This document shows, piece after piece, positions 46,426-55,422 of a DNA stretch of 64,000 nt (position 1 is its first letter; every line of letters starts with the position of its first letter). Below the pieces are notes generated by a model, which was not told where the DNA came from, did no database searches, and saw only the letters and a program-made list of their open reading frames with translations. The stretch spans positions 62,001 through 126,000 of the forward strand of contig NZ_FOKK01000011.1 in the NCBI RefSeq assembly GCF_900112005.1, written 5' to 3'. This DNA comes from Algoriphagus aquimarinus (GTDB taxonomy: Bacteria; Bacteroidota; Bacteroidia; Cytophagales; Cyclobacteriaceae). The position numbers were made by a program, and so were the translations under genes.

Positions 46426-46663
46426 GGTATTAAAAGTTTAAGTGAAAATAAATTATAAATAATATTGTTTAAATGCTATTCAACTCAAAAAACAACCTTA
46501 CCTGAAGTAGTTATTATCAGTGTGAAATCCAGGTATTTGCAACTAGTATGCTTAGAAAATTGAAAAATGAGTCTTAATCGCTTAACAACTTAGGCAAAAA
46601 TGCAATAATATTTAATCAATTTCCATACGTATAAACACGTATATGATAAATCGACCTAATGCT

Positions 46664-47449
46664 TTAGATTAATTGAAAGTCTGAAAATCTTCCCTTTTGG
46701 AGAGAAACCACAGATTGTTTTTCCGCCTTCGGATTAGTAATTGCCACCAAAACCTGACGCTTGTCCTTGTTCTGCATCACGTGCAATTCGCTTTGCTGTT
46801 TTAGCGAATCAGATCCAAAAAACTTATTAATATTAAGGCTAGCTGAAGCCAGATCCTTGAGCGTATAGAACTGAAAATATGGATTAGGATCATCGGCCAA
46901 ACAGTAAACCTCATCACAACCTAAGTCATTCTTGAGACGAGATGCAACTTGATTCATCTTCTCTATAGTTCCTGAAATACGCTGACCTTGTTCGCCAAAT
47001 CCTATGCCCATAACCCCAATTTTTCTATTGGAACTTGGGAAAATCAAGTGATTTGAAACTGATTCTGGCATTTTATCTGAAGCAAAATTTGAGTTAACAA
47101 AAGGCAAGCTCTCCATAAGAGCACTATCTGAGTCCGTACTAGCTAGTTTATGTGCCCAACCACCTCCAAAAAGCATCGCATTGATACCGATTTTATTCAG
47201 CTGAGCTACATGTTGATTTGCAATATCTGAAGGAGTCAAAGTAGTAACCACCATTCTATCGTAAGTACGAGCACTACTTAGAGAATACCCCGTATTAGCA
47301 CCTACTAATGAGTTGCCACCTATTTGCAAAATCTGTTGCGGAGCAAAATTATTTTGAGAAAATGCTGATGCAAAACCAATTCCGGGAAGGGAAGCAGCCC
47401 CGATTGATATTGACATTTTCTTCAGAAATTCTCTTCTATCAAAAGTCAT
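46664..47449 (-). CDS. Tat-signal protein resembling a degenerate 5'-nucleotidase/metallophosphoesterase
   Basis: 261 residues beginning MTFDRREFLKKMSISIG, a twin-arginine signal (RREFLKK), and a hydrophobic stretch with an A-x-A cut site near residue 30. The body has the order of the UshA-like metallophosphoesterase family (LNKIGINAMLFGGGW where the usual sequence is LG.DAMT.GNHE, then KIGVMGIG), but the metal ligand motif GNHE is replaced by GGGW and no HTNDxH is seen, so it is probably inactive. Exported to the periplasm. It lies between the collar genes and a formyltransferase gene on the same strand. Confidence 0.6.
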   Translation of the reverse strand: MTFDRREFLKKMSISIGAASLPGIGFASAFSQNNFAPQQILQIGGNSLVGANTGYSLSSARTYDRMVVTTLTPSDIANQHVAQLNKIGINAMLFGGGWAHKLASTDSDSALMESLPFVNSNFASDKMPESVSNHLIFPSSNRKIGVMGIGFGEQGQRISGTIEKMNQVASRLKNDLGCDEVYCLADDPNPYFQFYTLKDLASASLNINKFFGSDSLKQQSELHVMQNKDKRQVLVAITNPKAEKQSVVSLQKGRFSDFQLI

Positions 47450-47586
47450 ATTAGAAAAATCAAAATTAGAATGAAACGAAAAATTACAAGAATTATTTCT
47501 AAAACTCTAATTATAAATATATTGAGAGATATTTAGTCGAACGGGTTAAACCATTCTCAATTCTCAGATAAAAATGGAATCAAGTC

Positions 47587-48498
47587 CTAAATCATTTGCT
47601 CATAAGACCTTACACCTAGCGCAGCCAACTTAGGCCCTGTAATGATTGTCCCATCCATTTGGAAAATATTTATTCTCAAATATTTGTAATCAGCGCACAG
47701 CACAAAAACGCCATACGTCGCGTCAGCATAAACGATAGTGCCTGCCGAGAAAACCCCTTCTATATTCACTTCCGCTGGACTAACTTCTAGTATCCGAATT
47801 TGGCTTCCTCTGAACGTAGTGATAGCTCCACCATAATTTGGATTGGCAGCATTTACCAAAAACTCTACTTCATCGGCACTCTGAGTTTTCCAGTCAATCG
47901 TCAAATCCTCTTCTTTTGGTCTAGGGAAAGGATACTCATTGGGAGTAAGCAACTCGCCTTCCGAAAGAGGAAGTTTATCCAAGGCTTTTAGAAGTTCCTT
48001 TCCTGCCAATACCGACAATCGGGAAGCTAAAAAACCATAAGGTTCTCCAGGAAATATCGGAACTATGGATTCTGAAACTAATATTCCAGCATCCCAATTT
48101 TCATCAATTTTATGAAAGGAAATAACTGCAGATTTTTCTCCGTTTTTTAAGGTCCAAAAAAGTGGCGCAGCTCCAGCATACTTCGGCAATTTCCCATAAT
48201 GAACATTTAGAACTCCCCATTCGAAACTTTCGAAAATGGCTTTTGGGATTTTATATGAAAATCCAAAACTCACACCTCTGTCTACATTTAATGTGGCAAT
48301 CCACGCTCCTATCTCCACTTGGTCTTGGCCATCCCATCTGAAAATCTCAAGACCGAAGTTGATAGCAACTTCCATTAGCATTTCCTGATTTTGGAAATCT
48401 TTCTGCGGTAGTACAATACCTGAAATTTGCTTATTTAAGGCTAATTGCTGAATGGAAGGAATGCTCCATATACTCTGCGTAAAAATTACAATTCGCAT
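47587..48498 (-). CDS. Formyltransferase-family protein (Fmt-like)
   Basis: 303 residues, soluble. The formyl-transfer core is visible: NVHYGKLPKYAGAAPLFW holds the Asn and His of the N-H-D triad, and the Asp follows in DENWDAGIL; the C-terminal part (TIDWKTQSADEVEFLVNAANP.YGGAIT) matches the Fmt C domain. Length and C domain resemble methionyl-tRNA formyltransferase, but the N-terminus is divergent and the locus (surface-structure genes) suggests a specialised formyltransferase acting on an amino-sugar or a peptide. A genomic search for a standard fmt elsewhere would help decide. First gene upstream of the Tat-signal gene, 137 bases away. Confidence 0.75.
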   Translation of the reverse strand: MRIVIFTQSIWSIPSIQQLALNKQISGIVLPQKDFQNQEMLMEVAINFGLEIFRWDGQDQVEIGAWIATLNVDRGVSFGFSYKIPKAIFESFEWGVLNVHYGKLPKYAGAAPLFWTLKNGEKSAVISFHKIDENWDAGILVSESIVPIFPGEPYGFLASRLSVLAGKELLKALDKLPLSEGELLTPNEYPFPRPKEEDLTIDWKTQSADEVEFLVNAANPNYGGAITTFRGSQIRILEVSPAEVNIEGVFSAGTIVYADATYGVFVLCADYKYLRINIFQMDGTIITGPKLAALGVRSYEQMI

Positions 48499-48843
48499 GA
48501 ATTAAAGATTCTAGTTGGTTCGAATTTGAAAGTAGTTGTATAATCCCAGCATTCAAAATTCATTAAGCAGTCCCAACTGCTCGTGTTGCCCAGCCTCGAA
48601 AGTAGCTCTCTTCCACTGCACAAAAAATAAGAAGACCTGATGTCCATACTTATTGGAGAACTATATAGGCCTCAATTCAGAAACCATCAGACCTTTAACT
48701 TCGACATCAACCTATTTTATTATAGTCTCCTAGCTTACCCAATAGGAATATAGGCAGCACGGCAGCCCGATAATACTAGCCATTTGCGAAATTTTCACTA
48801 AAATTGCCACCTAGACACACTCTCGTCTCGATCCCCCACACTC
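48499..48843. other. Intergenic region, no clear elements
   Basis: 345 bases between divergent genes. A short palindrome GCAGT-CCCA-ACTGC is near 48570, otherwise I see no promoter matching TAnnTTTG, no riboswitch and no credible ORF. Confidence 0.4.
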
Positions 48844-49410
48844 ATGGCTTACCAAGCAGATCAGTATTATAAAAACAGTGATTTTACTGTCGAAGAATTT
48901 CAACTGATTGAATATGAGAACTGCAGATTCGAACAGTGTAAATTCTCTGATCTTAATCTTCGGGGAGCCAGTTTTGAAAACTGTACTTTCAAAGCTTGCG
49001 ACATGAGTAACCTCAAAGTGACTGCTGTACCTTTACGGCAAGTGACCTTCGAGGATTGTAAAATGCTAGGTATACATTTTCATGCTGCAAATCCTTTTCT
49101 GCTGGAATTCAGCTTCAAAAGTTGTCAAATGGATTACTGCAGTTTTTACAGTCTGAAGATGAAAAAGACAAAGTTCATCTCCTGCAAAATGACTGAAGTA
49201 GATTTCTCACAGGCAGATTTATCAGGAGCAGATTTTCAGAATTCAGATCTTAGCGGAGCTACATTTGACAGGACAGAGCTACTCAGCGCTGATTTCAGAA
49301 ATGCTTCCAATTATCAAATAGATCCAGAACTTAACAGAATCAAAGCAGCCAAATTTGATTTAGATGGACTGCCAGGATTATTGGGTAAATACAAGATCAA
49401 AATCGGCTAA
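48844..49410 (+). CDS. Pentapeptide-repeat protein, Qnr/MfpA-like size
   Basis: 188 residues. Most of the chain is pentapeptide repeats (A/C-(D/N)-(L/F)-X-X pattern, such as CRFEQ CKFSD LNLRG ASFEN CTFKA CDMSN and FSQAD LSGAD FQNSD LSGAT), which form a right-handed square helix. A loop segment near residues 60-70 and a C-terminal LPGLLGKYKIKIG follow, as in Qnr-type proteins that mimic DNA and protect gyrase. Length and C-terminal helix fit Qnr, but the molecular target cannot be inferred and many such proteins have other roles. Monocistronic. Confidence 0.87.
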   Translation: MAYQADQYYKNSDFTVEEFQLIEYENCRFEQCKFSDLNLRGASFENCTFKACDMSNLKVTAVPLRQVTFEDCKMLGIHFHAANPFLLEFSFKSCQMDYCSFYSLKMKKTKFISCKMTEVDFSQADLSGADFQNSDLSGATFDRTELLSADFRNASNYQIDPELNRIKAAKFDLDGLPGLLGKYKIKIG

Positions 49411-49487
49411 GGAACTTAAAAAACCAGAAGTATAGTACTGAGTAGGAATTGCTGCTAAACAGAAATTGGAAGAGTATACTTTTTGTC

Positions 49488-50183
49488 CTATTTCTTAAAG
49501 CTGTACAGAAAGGGCGCTTTGTGTGAGCCGCCTAGAAAGAGCTTCTCGTGTCTTTCCAAAATATTAAGGCTAAGCATTTTACGTTGGAAATTAGCCCTAT
49601 TTTGAGTTTCACCAAGGATAGCCTCATAAACCTGCTGCAGTTCTTTCATCGTGAATCGCTCAGGCAGCAGATTGAAGCTCAATAGCTTATGATCCAAATT
49701 TGAACGAAGGTGATCAAGTGCTTTTTCCACTATTTCAGCATGATCCATCATCAATTTGGGCAACTGATCATAATCATACCATTTTATAGAATCAGATAGT
49801 TCATCTGGTTTGGGTACCACATTTTCATAATTGATCAAGGCATAGTAGCCCACTGTGATAAATCGGCCGAAAAACCAATGATCTTCATAATCATACCCTT
49901 GCTCCAGGAGCATCTTACGCATGACAGCAGGACTAAATCTATCCATGGAGCCAAAGGTGTGAAACTGCTCTAAGTAGATTTCATCCAAACCAGTGCGCTC
50001 TGAAAGCCCCCGCTTCACCGCTTCATCCAATGGTTCATTCACTTTCACAAAACCTCCTGGCAGTGCGAAAGTCTTCATGTTATGATATTCCAGAACCAAA
50101 ATTTTGAGCTTTTCTCCAGAAAATCCAAAAATAACCGAGTCATAAGATATGTTCTGGAGATATTCTTCTTGTAATAGGGGCAT
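49488..50183 (-). CDS. NUDIX-winged helix transcription regulator (NrtR/AraR type) with degenerate Nudix box
   Basis: 231 residues from the ATG at 50183; the longer ORF to 50261 adds only a non-conserved hydrophobic leader. N-terminal Nudix domain (about 10-160) with FALPGGFVKVNEPLDEA at the box: G44-E50 and R58 are kept, but the REUxEE core is RGLSER, with Gly59 and Arg63 replacing two metal-binding Glu. The C-terminal half (about 165-231) is a winged helix (ERFTMKELQQVYEAI). This is the architecture of NrtR/AraR regulators that bind nucleotide-sugar or NAD-related ligands and no longer hydrolyse. Divergent from the carboxylesterase gene, which it may control. Confidence 0.82.
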   Translation of the reverse strand: MPLLQEEYLQNISYDSVIFGFSGEKLKILVLEYHNMKTFALPGGFVKVNEPLDEAVKRGLSERTGLDEIYLEQFHTFGSMDRFSPAVMRKMLLEQGYDYEDHWFFGRFITVGYYALINYENVVPKPDELSDSIKWYDYDQLPKLMMDHAEIVEKALDHLRSNLDHKLLSFNLLPERFTMKELQQVYEAILGETQNRANFQRKMLSLNILERHEKLFLGGSHKAPFLYSFKK

Positions 50184-50240
50184 GCGCAAAACTATGAAAT
50201 ACTGGTATAAGTAATAGGATTTATAAAAATAAGCAATTAC

Positions 50241-50263
50241 TATTGTTTCACAAAGAAACAATA
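50241..50263. promoter_or_regulatory. Perfect inverted repeat, candidate operator between the NUDIX regulator and the carboxylesterase
   Basis: TATTGTTTC, spacer ACAAA, then GAAACAATA: nine perfect base pairs around five bases. It is the only strong palindrome in the 90 bases between the divergent genes and ends eleven bases before the esterase ATG, overlapping its ribosome-binding region or leader. Confidence 0.6.
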
Positions 50264-50273
50264 ATTCCTGCTC

Positions 50274-51917
50274 ATGAAACCTATCTCAAAACTAGTCAGT
50301 TTTTTTTCTATGGTTCTTCTTTTTGGAATCTCTACCTCCCTGGTTGCCCAAAACAAAAACTCATTTGAAGTGCAAACTAAAGTCAAAAATGGAATAATCG
50401 CCGGATCATATGATACCAAAACTAGCATACAAAAGTATTTTGGAATTCCATTTGCAAAGCCACCAGTAGGCGAGCTTCGCTGGAAAGCACCACAGCCATT
50501 GGACAATTGGACTGGAGTAAAAGAAACCAATAAATTCGCACCTAGAGCTGTTCAAGCTCCTGTTTTTGGAGATATGGATTTCAAGTCAGACGGCATCAGT
50601 GAAGATTGTCTTTACCTCAACGTATGGACACCTGCCGATCGGAATACTAAAGACTTACCTGTCTTAGTCTATTTCTACGGAGGTGGATTTGTAGCAGGTG
50701 ATGGATCAGAACCACGCTACAATGGTGAGGCCATGGCTCAAAAAGGAATTGTGGTAGTCACTGTCAATTATAGATTAGCCGTATTTGGATTCCTAGCTCA
50801 TCCAGGCTTAAGTGCTGAAGCTCCTTACAAAGCATCCGGAAATTATGGTTTGATGGATCAGCTGGCATCTTTACAATGGGTGAAGGAAAACATATCGGCG
50901 TTCGGTGGAGATCCTAAGAAAGTTACTATTGCGGGTGAATCTGCAGGTTCGATCTCTGTGAGTTATCAAATGGCATCTCCCCTAGCCAAGGATCTAATCG
51001 CCGGGGCAATAGGTGAAAGCGGAGCTGGCATTAACCCAACTTTGGCTCCAACTCCCCTAGCAGAAGCAGAAAAGATTGGAGCTGACTTCGCAGCAAAAGC
51101 TGGATTTAATAGTATTCAGGAACTGAGAGCACTTTCGACCAAAGACGTCTATGACATCTACAATGAGTCCAAGCGCTTTGGATTTCCTGTTGTTCTAGAT
51201 GGCTATTTCCTTCCAAAAACTCTTCCTGAGATCTTCGAAGCTAAGGAACAGGCAATGGTTCCACTCCTTGCCGGTTGGAATTCGGCAGAGATCCCAGGTT
51301 CGGCTTTTATGCAGGGTCAACCCTACACTGTGGATGCCTTCATCGCAAAAGTAAAAGAAACCTATCCTAAAGATTATGAGGAAGTTTTGAGCCTGCATCC
51401 TCATGCTGATGCAAAAGAAGTGGAGAGGTCAGCCACCGACTTGGCGGCCGATAGATTCATCGCCTATTCTACTTGGAAGTGGTTGGATCTGCACGCTAAA
51501 AACTCTGATCAGCCAGTTTACAGGTATTTATACAGCAAGCTTCGTCCTCCATTGAGAGATGCAAATTTGACTGCTGGTCTAGCTGGTGGCACTATAGAAG
51601 GTGGACCTAAAGCACCTGAGGCTATTGGCGCTCCACATGCCTGTGAAATTGAATATGCTATGGGAAATCTTCCCCTGGTAGATGTCTTTGCATGGACAGC
51701 TGATGACTATACTGTATCTAAAACCTTCATGAATTACTTTGCCAACTTCATCAAAACAGGAAACCCTAATGGAGATGGGCAGGCAGAATGGAGCCCAATG
51801 AAGGGTACGGACTCTGCACCTCCGGTGATGGTGATCGACACCAAAAGCAAACTTGTAAAGGCTAGCGATGATGCGAGATACAACTTTCATGATAAGTCAT
51901 ACGGAAACAAAAAATAA
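50274..51917 (+). CDS. Secreted type B carboxylesterase
   Basis: 547 residues with a signal peptide ending near LVAQN. It follows the carboxylesterase/cholinesterase family: GIPFAKPPVGELRWKAPQP near the start, the oxyanion-hole loop YGGGFVAG, the nucleophile in GESAGS (about residue 220), an Asp/Glu in ETNKF..., and the His in GAPHACEIEYAMGN near the C-terminus. It would hydrolyse esters of carboxylic acids in the periplasm or outside. Divergent from a NUDIX regulator whose candidate operator lies in the promoter. Confidence 0.9.
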   Translation: MKPISKLVSFFSMVLLFGISTSLVAQNKNSFEVQTKVKNGIIAGSYDTKTSIQKYFGIPFAKPPVGELRWKAPQPLDNWTGVKETNKFAPRAVQAPVFGDMDFKSDGISEDCLYLNVWTPADRNTKDLPVLVYFYGGGFVAGDGSEPRYNGEAMAQKGIVVVTVNYRLAVFGFLAHPGLSAEAPYKASGNYGLMDQLASLQWVKENISAFGGDPKKVTIAGESAGSISVSYQMASPLAKDLIAGAIGESGAGINPTLAPTPLAEAEKIGADFAAKAGFNSIQELRALSTKDVYDIYNESKRFGFPVVLDGYFLPKTLPEIFEAKEQAMVPLLAGWNSAEIPGSAFMQGQPYTVDAFIAKVKETYPKDYEEVLSLHPHADAKEVERSATDLAADRFIAYSTWKWLDLHAKNSDQPVYRYLYSKLRPPLRDANLTAGLAGGTIEGGPKAPEAIGAPHACEIEYAMGNLPLVDVFAWTADDYTVSKTFMNYFANFIKTGNPNGDGQAEWSPMKGTDSAPPVMVIDTKSKLVKASDDARYNFHDKSYGNKK

Positions 51918-51948
51918 GTATATGTAAATCCGCAATCGCACCAGTAAA

Positions 51949-52022
51949 GGCCTAAAAGCGACTTCTAATATGGTAAAAGTTGGTATTTAGGCCACTTCGG
52001 TCATCGGTCTTCCGTCCTGTAA
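51949..52022 (-). repeat. Intergenic palindromic repeat, copy B
   Basis: The minus strand contains GGAAGACCG..GACCGAAGTGGCCTAAAT, similar to copies at 57781-57826 and 60897-60945. GGCCTAAA at 51949 and TTTAGGCC at 51986-51993 make it a hairpin element. Confidence 0.5.
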
Positions 52023-52095
52023 AGCAAAGAAACTATCGCTACTGGCATCATTGCGGATAATCATAAATAAGTAAATCAATCAACCAAATACAACT

Positions 52096-52125
52096 AAAAG
52101 AGAGGCTCATGGCCTCTCTTTTTTT
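52096..52125. terminator. Bidirectional rho-independent terminator
   Basis: AAAAGAGAGGC-TCATG-GCCTCTCTTTT with a T-run; it ends the esterase transcript and lies 42 bases before the end of the convergent menB gene. Confidence 0.88.
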
Positions 52126-52166
52126 ATTGTGCTTCTTAATACTAATGCCCTACGACTAACATCTCC

Positions 52167-53000
52167 TTAAGGTATCCACTTATTTGCCCCGAAGTTCGGC
52201 TTACGCTTCTCCAAGAAGGCATTTCTTCCTTCTATAGCTTCATCCGTTCCATAAGCCAATCGAGTAGCTTCCCCAGCAAAAACCTGCTGACCTACCATTC
52301 CGTCATCTGTCAGGTTCATCGCAAACTTCAGCATTTTGATGGAAGTTGGGGACTTGGCTAATATCTCCTGAGCCCATTCATAGGCGGTAGATTCAAGTTC
52401 AGCATGAGGAATCACAGCATTCACCATCCCCATCTCATATGCTTCCTGAGCGGAATAGTTTCTTCCCAAAAAGAAGATCTCTCGTGCTTTCTTTTGCCCT
52501 ACCATTTTCGCTAGATAAGCAGAACCATAACCACCATCAAAGCTGGTCACATCCGCATCCGTTTGCTTGAAGATCGCATGCTCCTTGCTTGCCAGAGTCA
52601 GATCACTTACCACATGTAGGCTATGCCCTCCTCCCACAGCCCAACCTGGGACCACTGCGATCACCACCTTTGGCATAAATCGGATCAAACGCTGTACTTC
52701 CAGAATATTCAATCGGTGATAACCATCTTCGCCCACATAGCCTTGCTTGCCGCGTGCTTTTTGATCGCCACCTGAGCAAAATGCCCAACCACCGTCTTTA
52801 GAGGAAGGTCCTTCCCCACTCAAAAGCACCACGCCAATTGACGTATCTTCCTGCGCATCGTAGAAAGCATCATATAATTCCGCTGTAGTTTTCGGGCGGA
52901 ACGCATTTCTTATTTCTGGGCGATTGAAAGCGATTCTTGCTACTCCGTCGCATTTTTTATAGGTGATATCCTCGTATTCTTTTGCTGTGATCCAGTTCAT
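52167..53000 (-). CDS. menB: 1,4-dihydroxy-2-naphthoyl-CoA synthase MenB
   Basis: 277 residues from the ATG at 53000; the in-frame extension to 53102 is not conserved and would add 34 residues. Crotonase fold with SGGDQKARG and the MenB-specific FxxRxGGFD-like variant: QTDADVTSFDGGYGSAYLAK plus ARGKQGY and WAVGGGHSLHVVSD of the oxyanion hole. It closes the second ring of menaquinone, converting o-succinylbenzoyl-CoA to DHNA-CoA. It is divergent from menE, which makes that substrate, with 110 bases between them. Confidence 0.95.
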   Translation of the reverse strand: MNWITAKEYEDITYKKCDGVARIAFNRPEIRNAFRPKTTAELYDAFYDAQEDTSIGVVLLSGEGPSSKDGGWAFCSGGDQKARGKQGYVGEDGYHRLNILEVQRLIRFMPKVVIAVVPGWAVGGGHSLHVVSDLTLASKEHAIFKQTDADVTSFDGGYGSAYLAKMVGQKKAREIFFLGRNYSAQEAYEMGMVNAVIPHAELESTAYEWAQEILAKSPTSIKMLKFAMNLTDDGMVGQQVFAGEATRLAYGTDEAIEGRNAFLEKRKPNFGANKWIP

Positions 53001-53110
53001 AACTTCCGATTTGGTTAAAAATCTAATTCTTTTGCAAGATAACAGGCTTCCCTGAATTTTGAAGTCAGGATTATTACCTTCGGGAAAGCCATTATACAGC
53101 ATAGCGCAAA

Positions 53111-54175
53111 ATGTTTCAACTTACTTTCGGCAAACACATATTTCAGACAAAAGAAGACTTTGAGCTTGATAGCCCGGGCTTTCCTGACTATGCGAGCGCT
53201 GCCATTCTATTCTGTAAGGATTGGCATTCAGGTAAGGAAAGCTTTGTGCAACAGACTTCTGGCTCTACTGGAACACCCAAGAAAATTGAGATTTCCAGAG
53301 CACAGATGATTGCCAGTGCCAAAGCAACTCAGACGTTTTTCCAAACCGACAAAGAAACCAGTTTACTTTGCTGTCTAGATCCAAGCTATATCGCCGGAAA
53401 AATGATGCTGGTTCGGGCACTCGTTTGGCAGAGTACGATTCAACTGATAGAGCCTACGTCAAATCCTCTCCTAGATCTCAATGTTATTCCCGACTTTGTA
53501 GCCATGGTGCCACTACAAGTAGAAGCTTGTTTACAGGATAAAGCGACTGCACAGAAACTTCAAAAAGTCAAGCAACTAATTATAGGTGGAGCCCCTATTA
53601 GTTCTGGTTTGAAAAATCAGCTTATCGCCACCGGCATCCAAGCTTACCAGACTTATGGCATGACTGAGACCGTTTCCCATATCGCCTTGGCTAAAATCCA
53701 ACCTGGAGAATCAACCTACAAAATGCTTCCTGGAGTTGAATTTGGTGTGGACAGAAGAAAAGCACTTTGGGTAAAATCAGCTGCAAGTAATAATGAGGTG
53801 GTGCAGACAAATGATTTGGTTGAATTTATTGAACAAGATTCCTTTCGCTGGTTAGGACGAGCAGACTTTGTGATTAATTCCGGAGGAGTAAAGCTCCACC
53901 CAGAACTATTGGAAGCAAGGGCAGAGCAGCTTATTCATACTTTTTACCCTAACTCAGCATTTTTCTTTTTTGGTATGAAAGATGAGAAACTAGGAGAGAA
54001 ACTATGCTTGGTGATAGAACATCAGGATTCATTAATAAATGAGAATCAGCTTCTAGCAAAGCTAAAATTGGAAATGGAAAAATATGAAGTACCTAAAAAC
54101 ATTTTCGTAATCCCAGAGTTCACTAGGACAAGCAATGGAAAAGTAAACAGACCTAAAACCGTAGAAAAGCTATGA
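53111..54175 (+). CDS. menE: o-Succinylbenzoate--CoA ligase MenE (short form)
   Basis: 354 residues of the AMP-binding (ANL) superfamily: ATP loop QQTSGSTGTPKKIEI (about 55-70), TYGMTETVSH, a GRADFVINSGGVKLHP motif and the C-terminal SNGKVNRPKTVEKL Lys motif. Shorter than typical MenE (about 450) because the N-terminal lobe is reduced, a form seen in Bacteroidota. It makes o-succinylbenzoyl-CoA for MenB, encoded divergently. The stop overlaps the start of the next gene by four bases (ATGA), so the DUF2141 gene is co-translated. Confidence 0.88.
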   Translation: MFQLTFGKHIFQTKEDFELDSPGFPDYASAAILFCKDWHSGKESFVQQTSGSTGTPKKIEISRAQMIASAKATQTFFQTDKETSLLCCLDPSYIAGKMMLVRALVWQSTIQLIEPTSNPLLDLNVIPDFVAMVPLQVEACLQDKATAQKLQKVKQLIIGGAPISSGLKNQLIATGIQAYQTYGMTETVSHIALAKIQPGESTYKMLPGVEFGVDRRKALWVKSAASNNEVVQTNDLVEFIEQDSFRWLGRADFVINSGGVKLHPELLEARAEQLIHTFYPNSAFFFFGMKDEKLGEKLCLVIEHQDSLINENQLLAKLKLEMEKYEVPKNIFVIPEFTRTSNGKVNRPKTVEKL

Positions 54176-54600
54176 GACTGGCATTCTTAAGCCTTATATT
54201 TTTTATAAACATCTCCCAAGTTCAAACTAATTTGGGAACTATAGAGATGGTGATTTCAGAAACTTCTACCGATAATGGCGTGATTCAGATTCTGATTTTT
54301 GATGAGGATAAGGGCTGGCCAGAATCACTTGATGATGCATGGAAGATGGTAACTATTCCAGTGAAAAACGGAATAGCAAAGAAGTCTATCCTGGATGTGC
54401 CAGCTGGAAATTATGCGATAACGGTTTTTCACGATCAGGATGAGGATGGGCAAATCAGGAAAAACAAGATAGGATATCCGCTAGATGGCTTTGGCTTTTC
54501 CAACAATCCAAGCCTAATTTTTGGCGTTCCTTCCTTTGCAAAGTGCAGCAAAAAAGTCAATCCAGGTAGAACGACAGTTTTCGAAATTAGCCTACGCTAA
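54172..54600 (+). CDS. DUF2141-family secreted protein
   Basis: 142 residues with a short signal peptide (ending near SQVQT). The rest matches the DUF2141 family: GVIQILIFDEDKGWPE, a cluster DVPAGNYAITVFHDQDEDGQIRKNKIGYPLDGFGFSNNP, a likely beta-sandwich with a conserved Asp-rich loop. Function unknown. Overlap with menE is probably translational coupling only; a menaquinone role is not implied by known biology. Confidence 0.85.
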   Translation: MRLAFLSLIFFINISQVQTNLGTIEMVISETSTDNGVIQILIFDEDKGWPESLDDAWKMVTIPVKNGIAKKSILDVPAGNYAITVFHDQDEDGQIRKNKIGYPLDGFGFSNNPSLIFGVPSFAKCSKKVNPGRTTVFEISLR

Positions 54601-54634
54601 GAAATTTTGAGGTAAAAGACCTACTTTTGCAGCA

Positions 54635-55396
54635 ATGAAAAAGAGTAACGACCACACAAGCGGAATCGTAATTGAATTCGACTCAGGAATTATCCCAGCT
54701 CCTTATAGCCATGTATATAGACTAGCGCTTGACTGGAGCGGCTCTGAGCTGAACGCAGAATTGGAACTGCATTATACGGATAGAGAGGATTTGACCATTG
54801 ACGAAATCGTCGATGAAGGATTCACGGCAAAGGATGATTTCAGCTATAAAGGAACACTTGACTACGTTTGGAAAAAGGTAGTATCCATAGAATTTGAGAA
54901 AACTAAATGGAGCGGTAGGCACTTAGACGAGGGCGGACTGACACTTGCAGCTTTGGAAGATGGTAAAACTGGCACTGCTAAAGCTCCTACAGATCAAGAA
55001 GCTTGGCAAATGCTGGCTCAAGATGTGATTCAAGCGATCTATGAGACTTCGAAGAAAGAAGCTCCACTTACTGTGAATTACCGTCAGGTAACAAATGAAG
55101 AAAGCTTAGACTGCTCTATTACCATGAATTTCTCAAACCGTGAGGCTATATTAGTTTCCAAAGGAAATTCTAGAATTATCAATTGGGAATATGCAGTTCA
55201 GCTGATGAAATTGGTGTTCTCACCAGACTATAATTATGATATTGCTAAAGAATCGGCAGGCATCAAACGTGGTTCTTTTATAGAATGCGGAGATGGCTAC
55301 TGGCATGAGCTCGGCAAGGGAGTAATCAACACTGACAATTCCTTTGACGCAGTTGGAAAGATAAAAGAGGGGTTTGAAAATCTTTTAGAAGAATAA
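54635..55396 (+). CDS. Conserved hypothetical protein
   Basis: 253 residues, soluble, acidic. It starts KSNDHTSGIVIEFDSGIIPAPYSHVYRLAL, with Trp-rich segments, and no signal or membrane helix. The C-terminal part has a GSFIECGDGYWHELGKG segment. I do not recognise the family. Ends 26 bases before the hairpin that precedes the TIR gene. Confidence 0.7.
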   Translation: MKKSNDHTSGIVIEFDSGIIPAPYSHVYRLALDWSGSELNAELELHYTDREDLTIDEIVDEGFTAKDDFSYKGTLDYVWKKVVSIEFEKTKWSGRHLDEGGLTLAALEDGKTGTAKAPTDQEAWQMLAQDVIQAIYETSKKEAPLTVNYRQVTNEESLDCSITMNFSNREAILVSKGNSRIINWEYAVQLMKLVFSPDYNYDIAKESAGIKRGSFIECGDGYWHELGKGVINTDNSFDAVGKIKEGFENLLEE

Positions 55397-55422
55397 AAAT
55401 AACCCATTGCATTGCAATTAAG

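Noticed and set aside
50184..50261. N-terminal hydrophobic extension of the NUDIX regulator
   Set aside because: It would span the inverted repeat and promoter region and is not part of the Nudix domain; the ATG at 50183 fits the family start.
53001..53102. N-terminal extension of menB
   Set aside because: The extra 34 residues have no family match, while the ATG at 53000 begins the conserved crotonase sequence at the normal MenB length.
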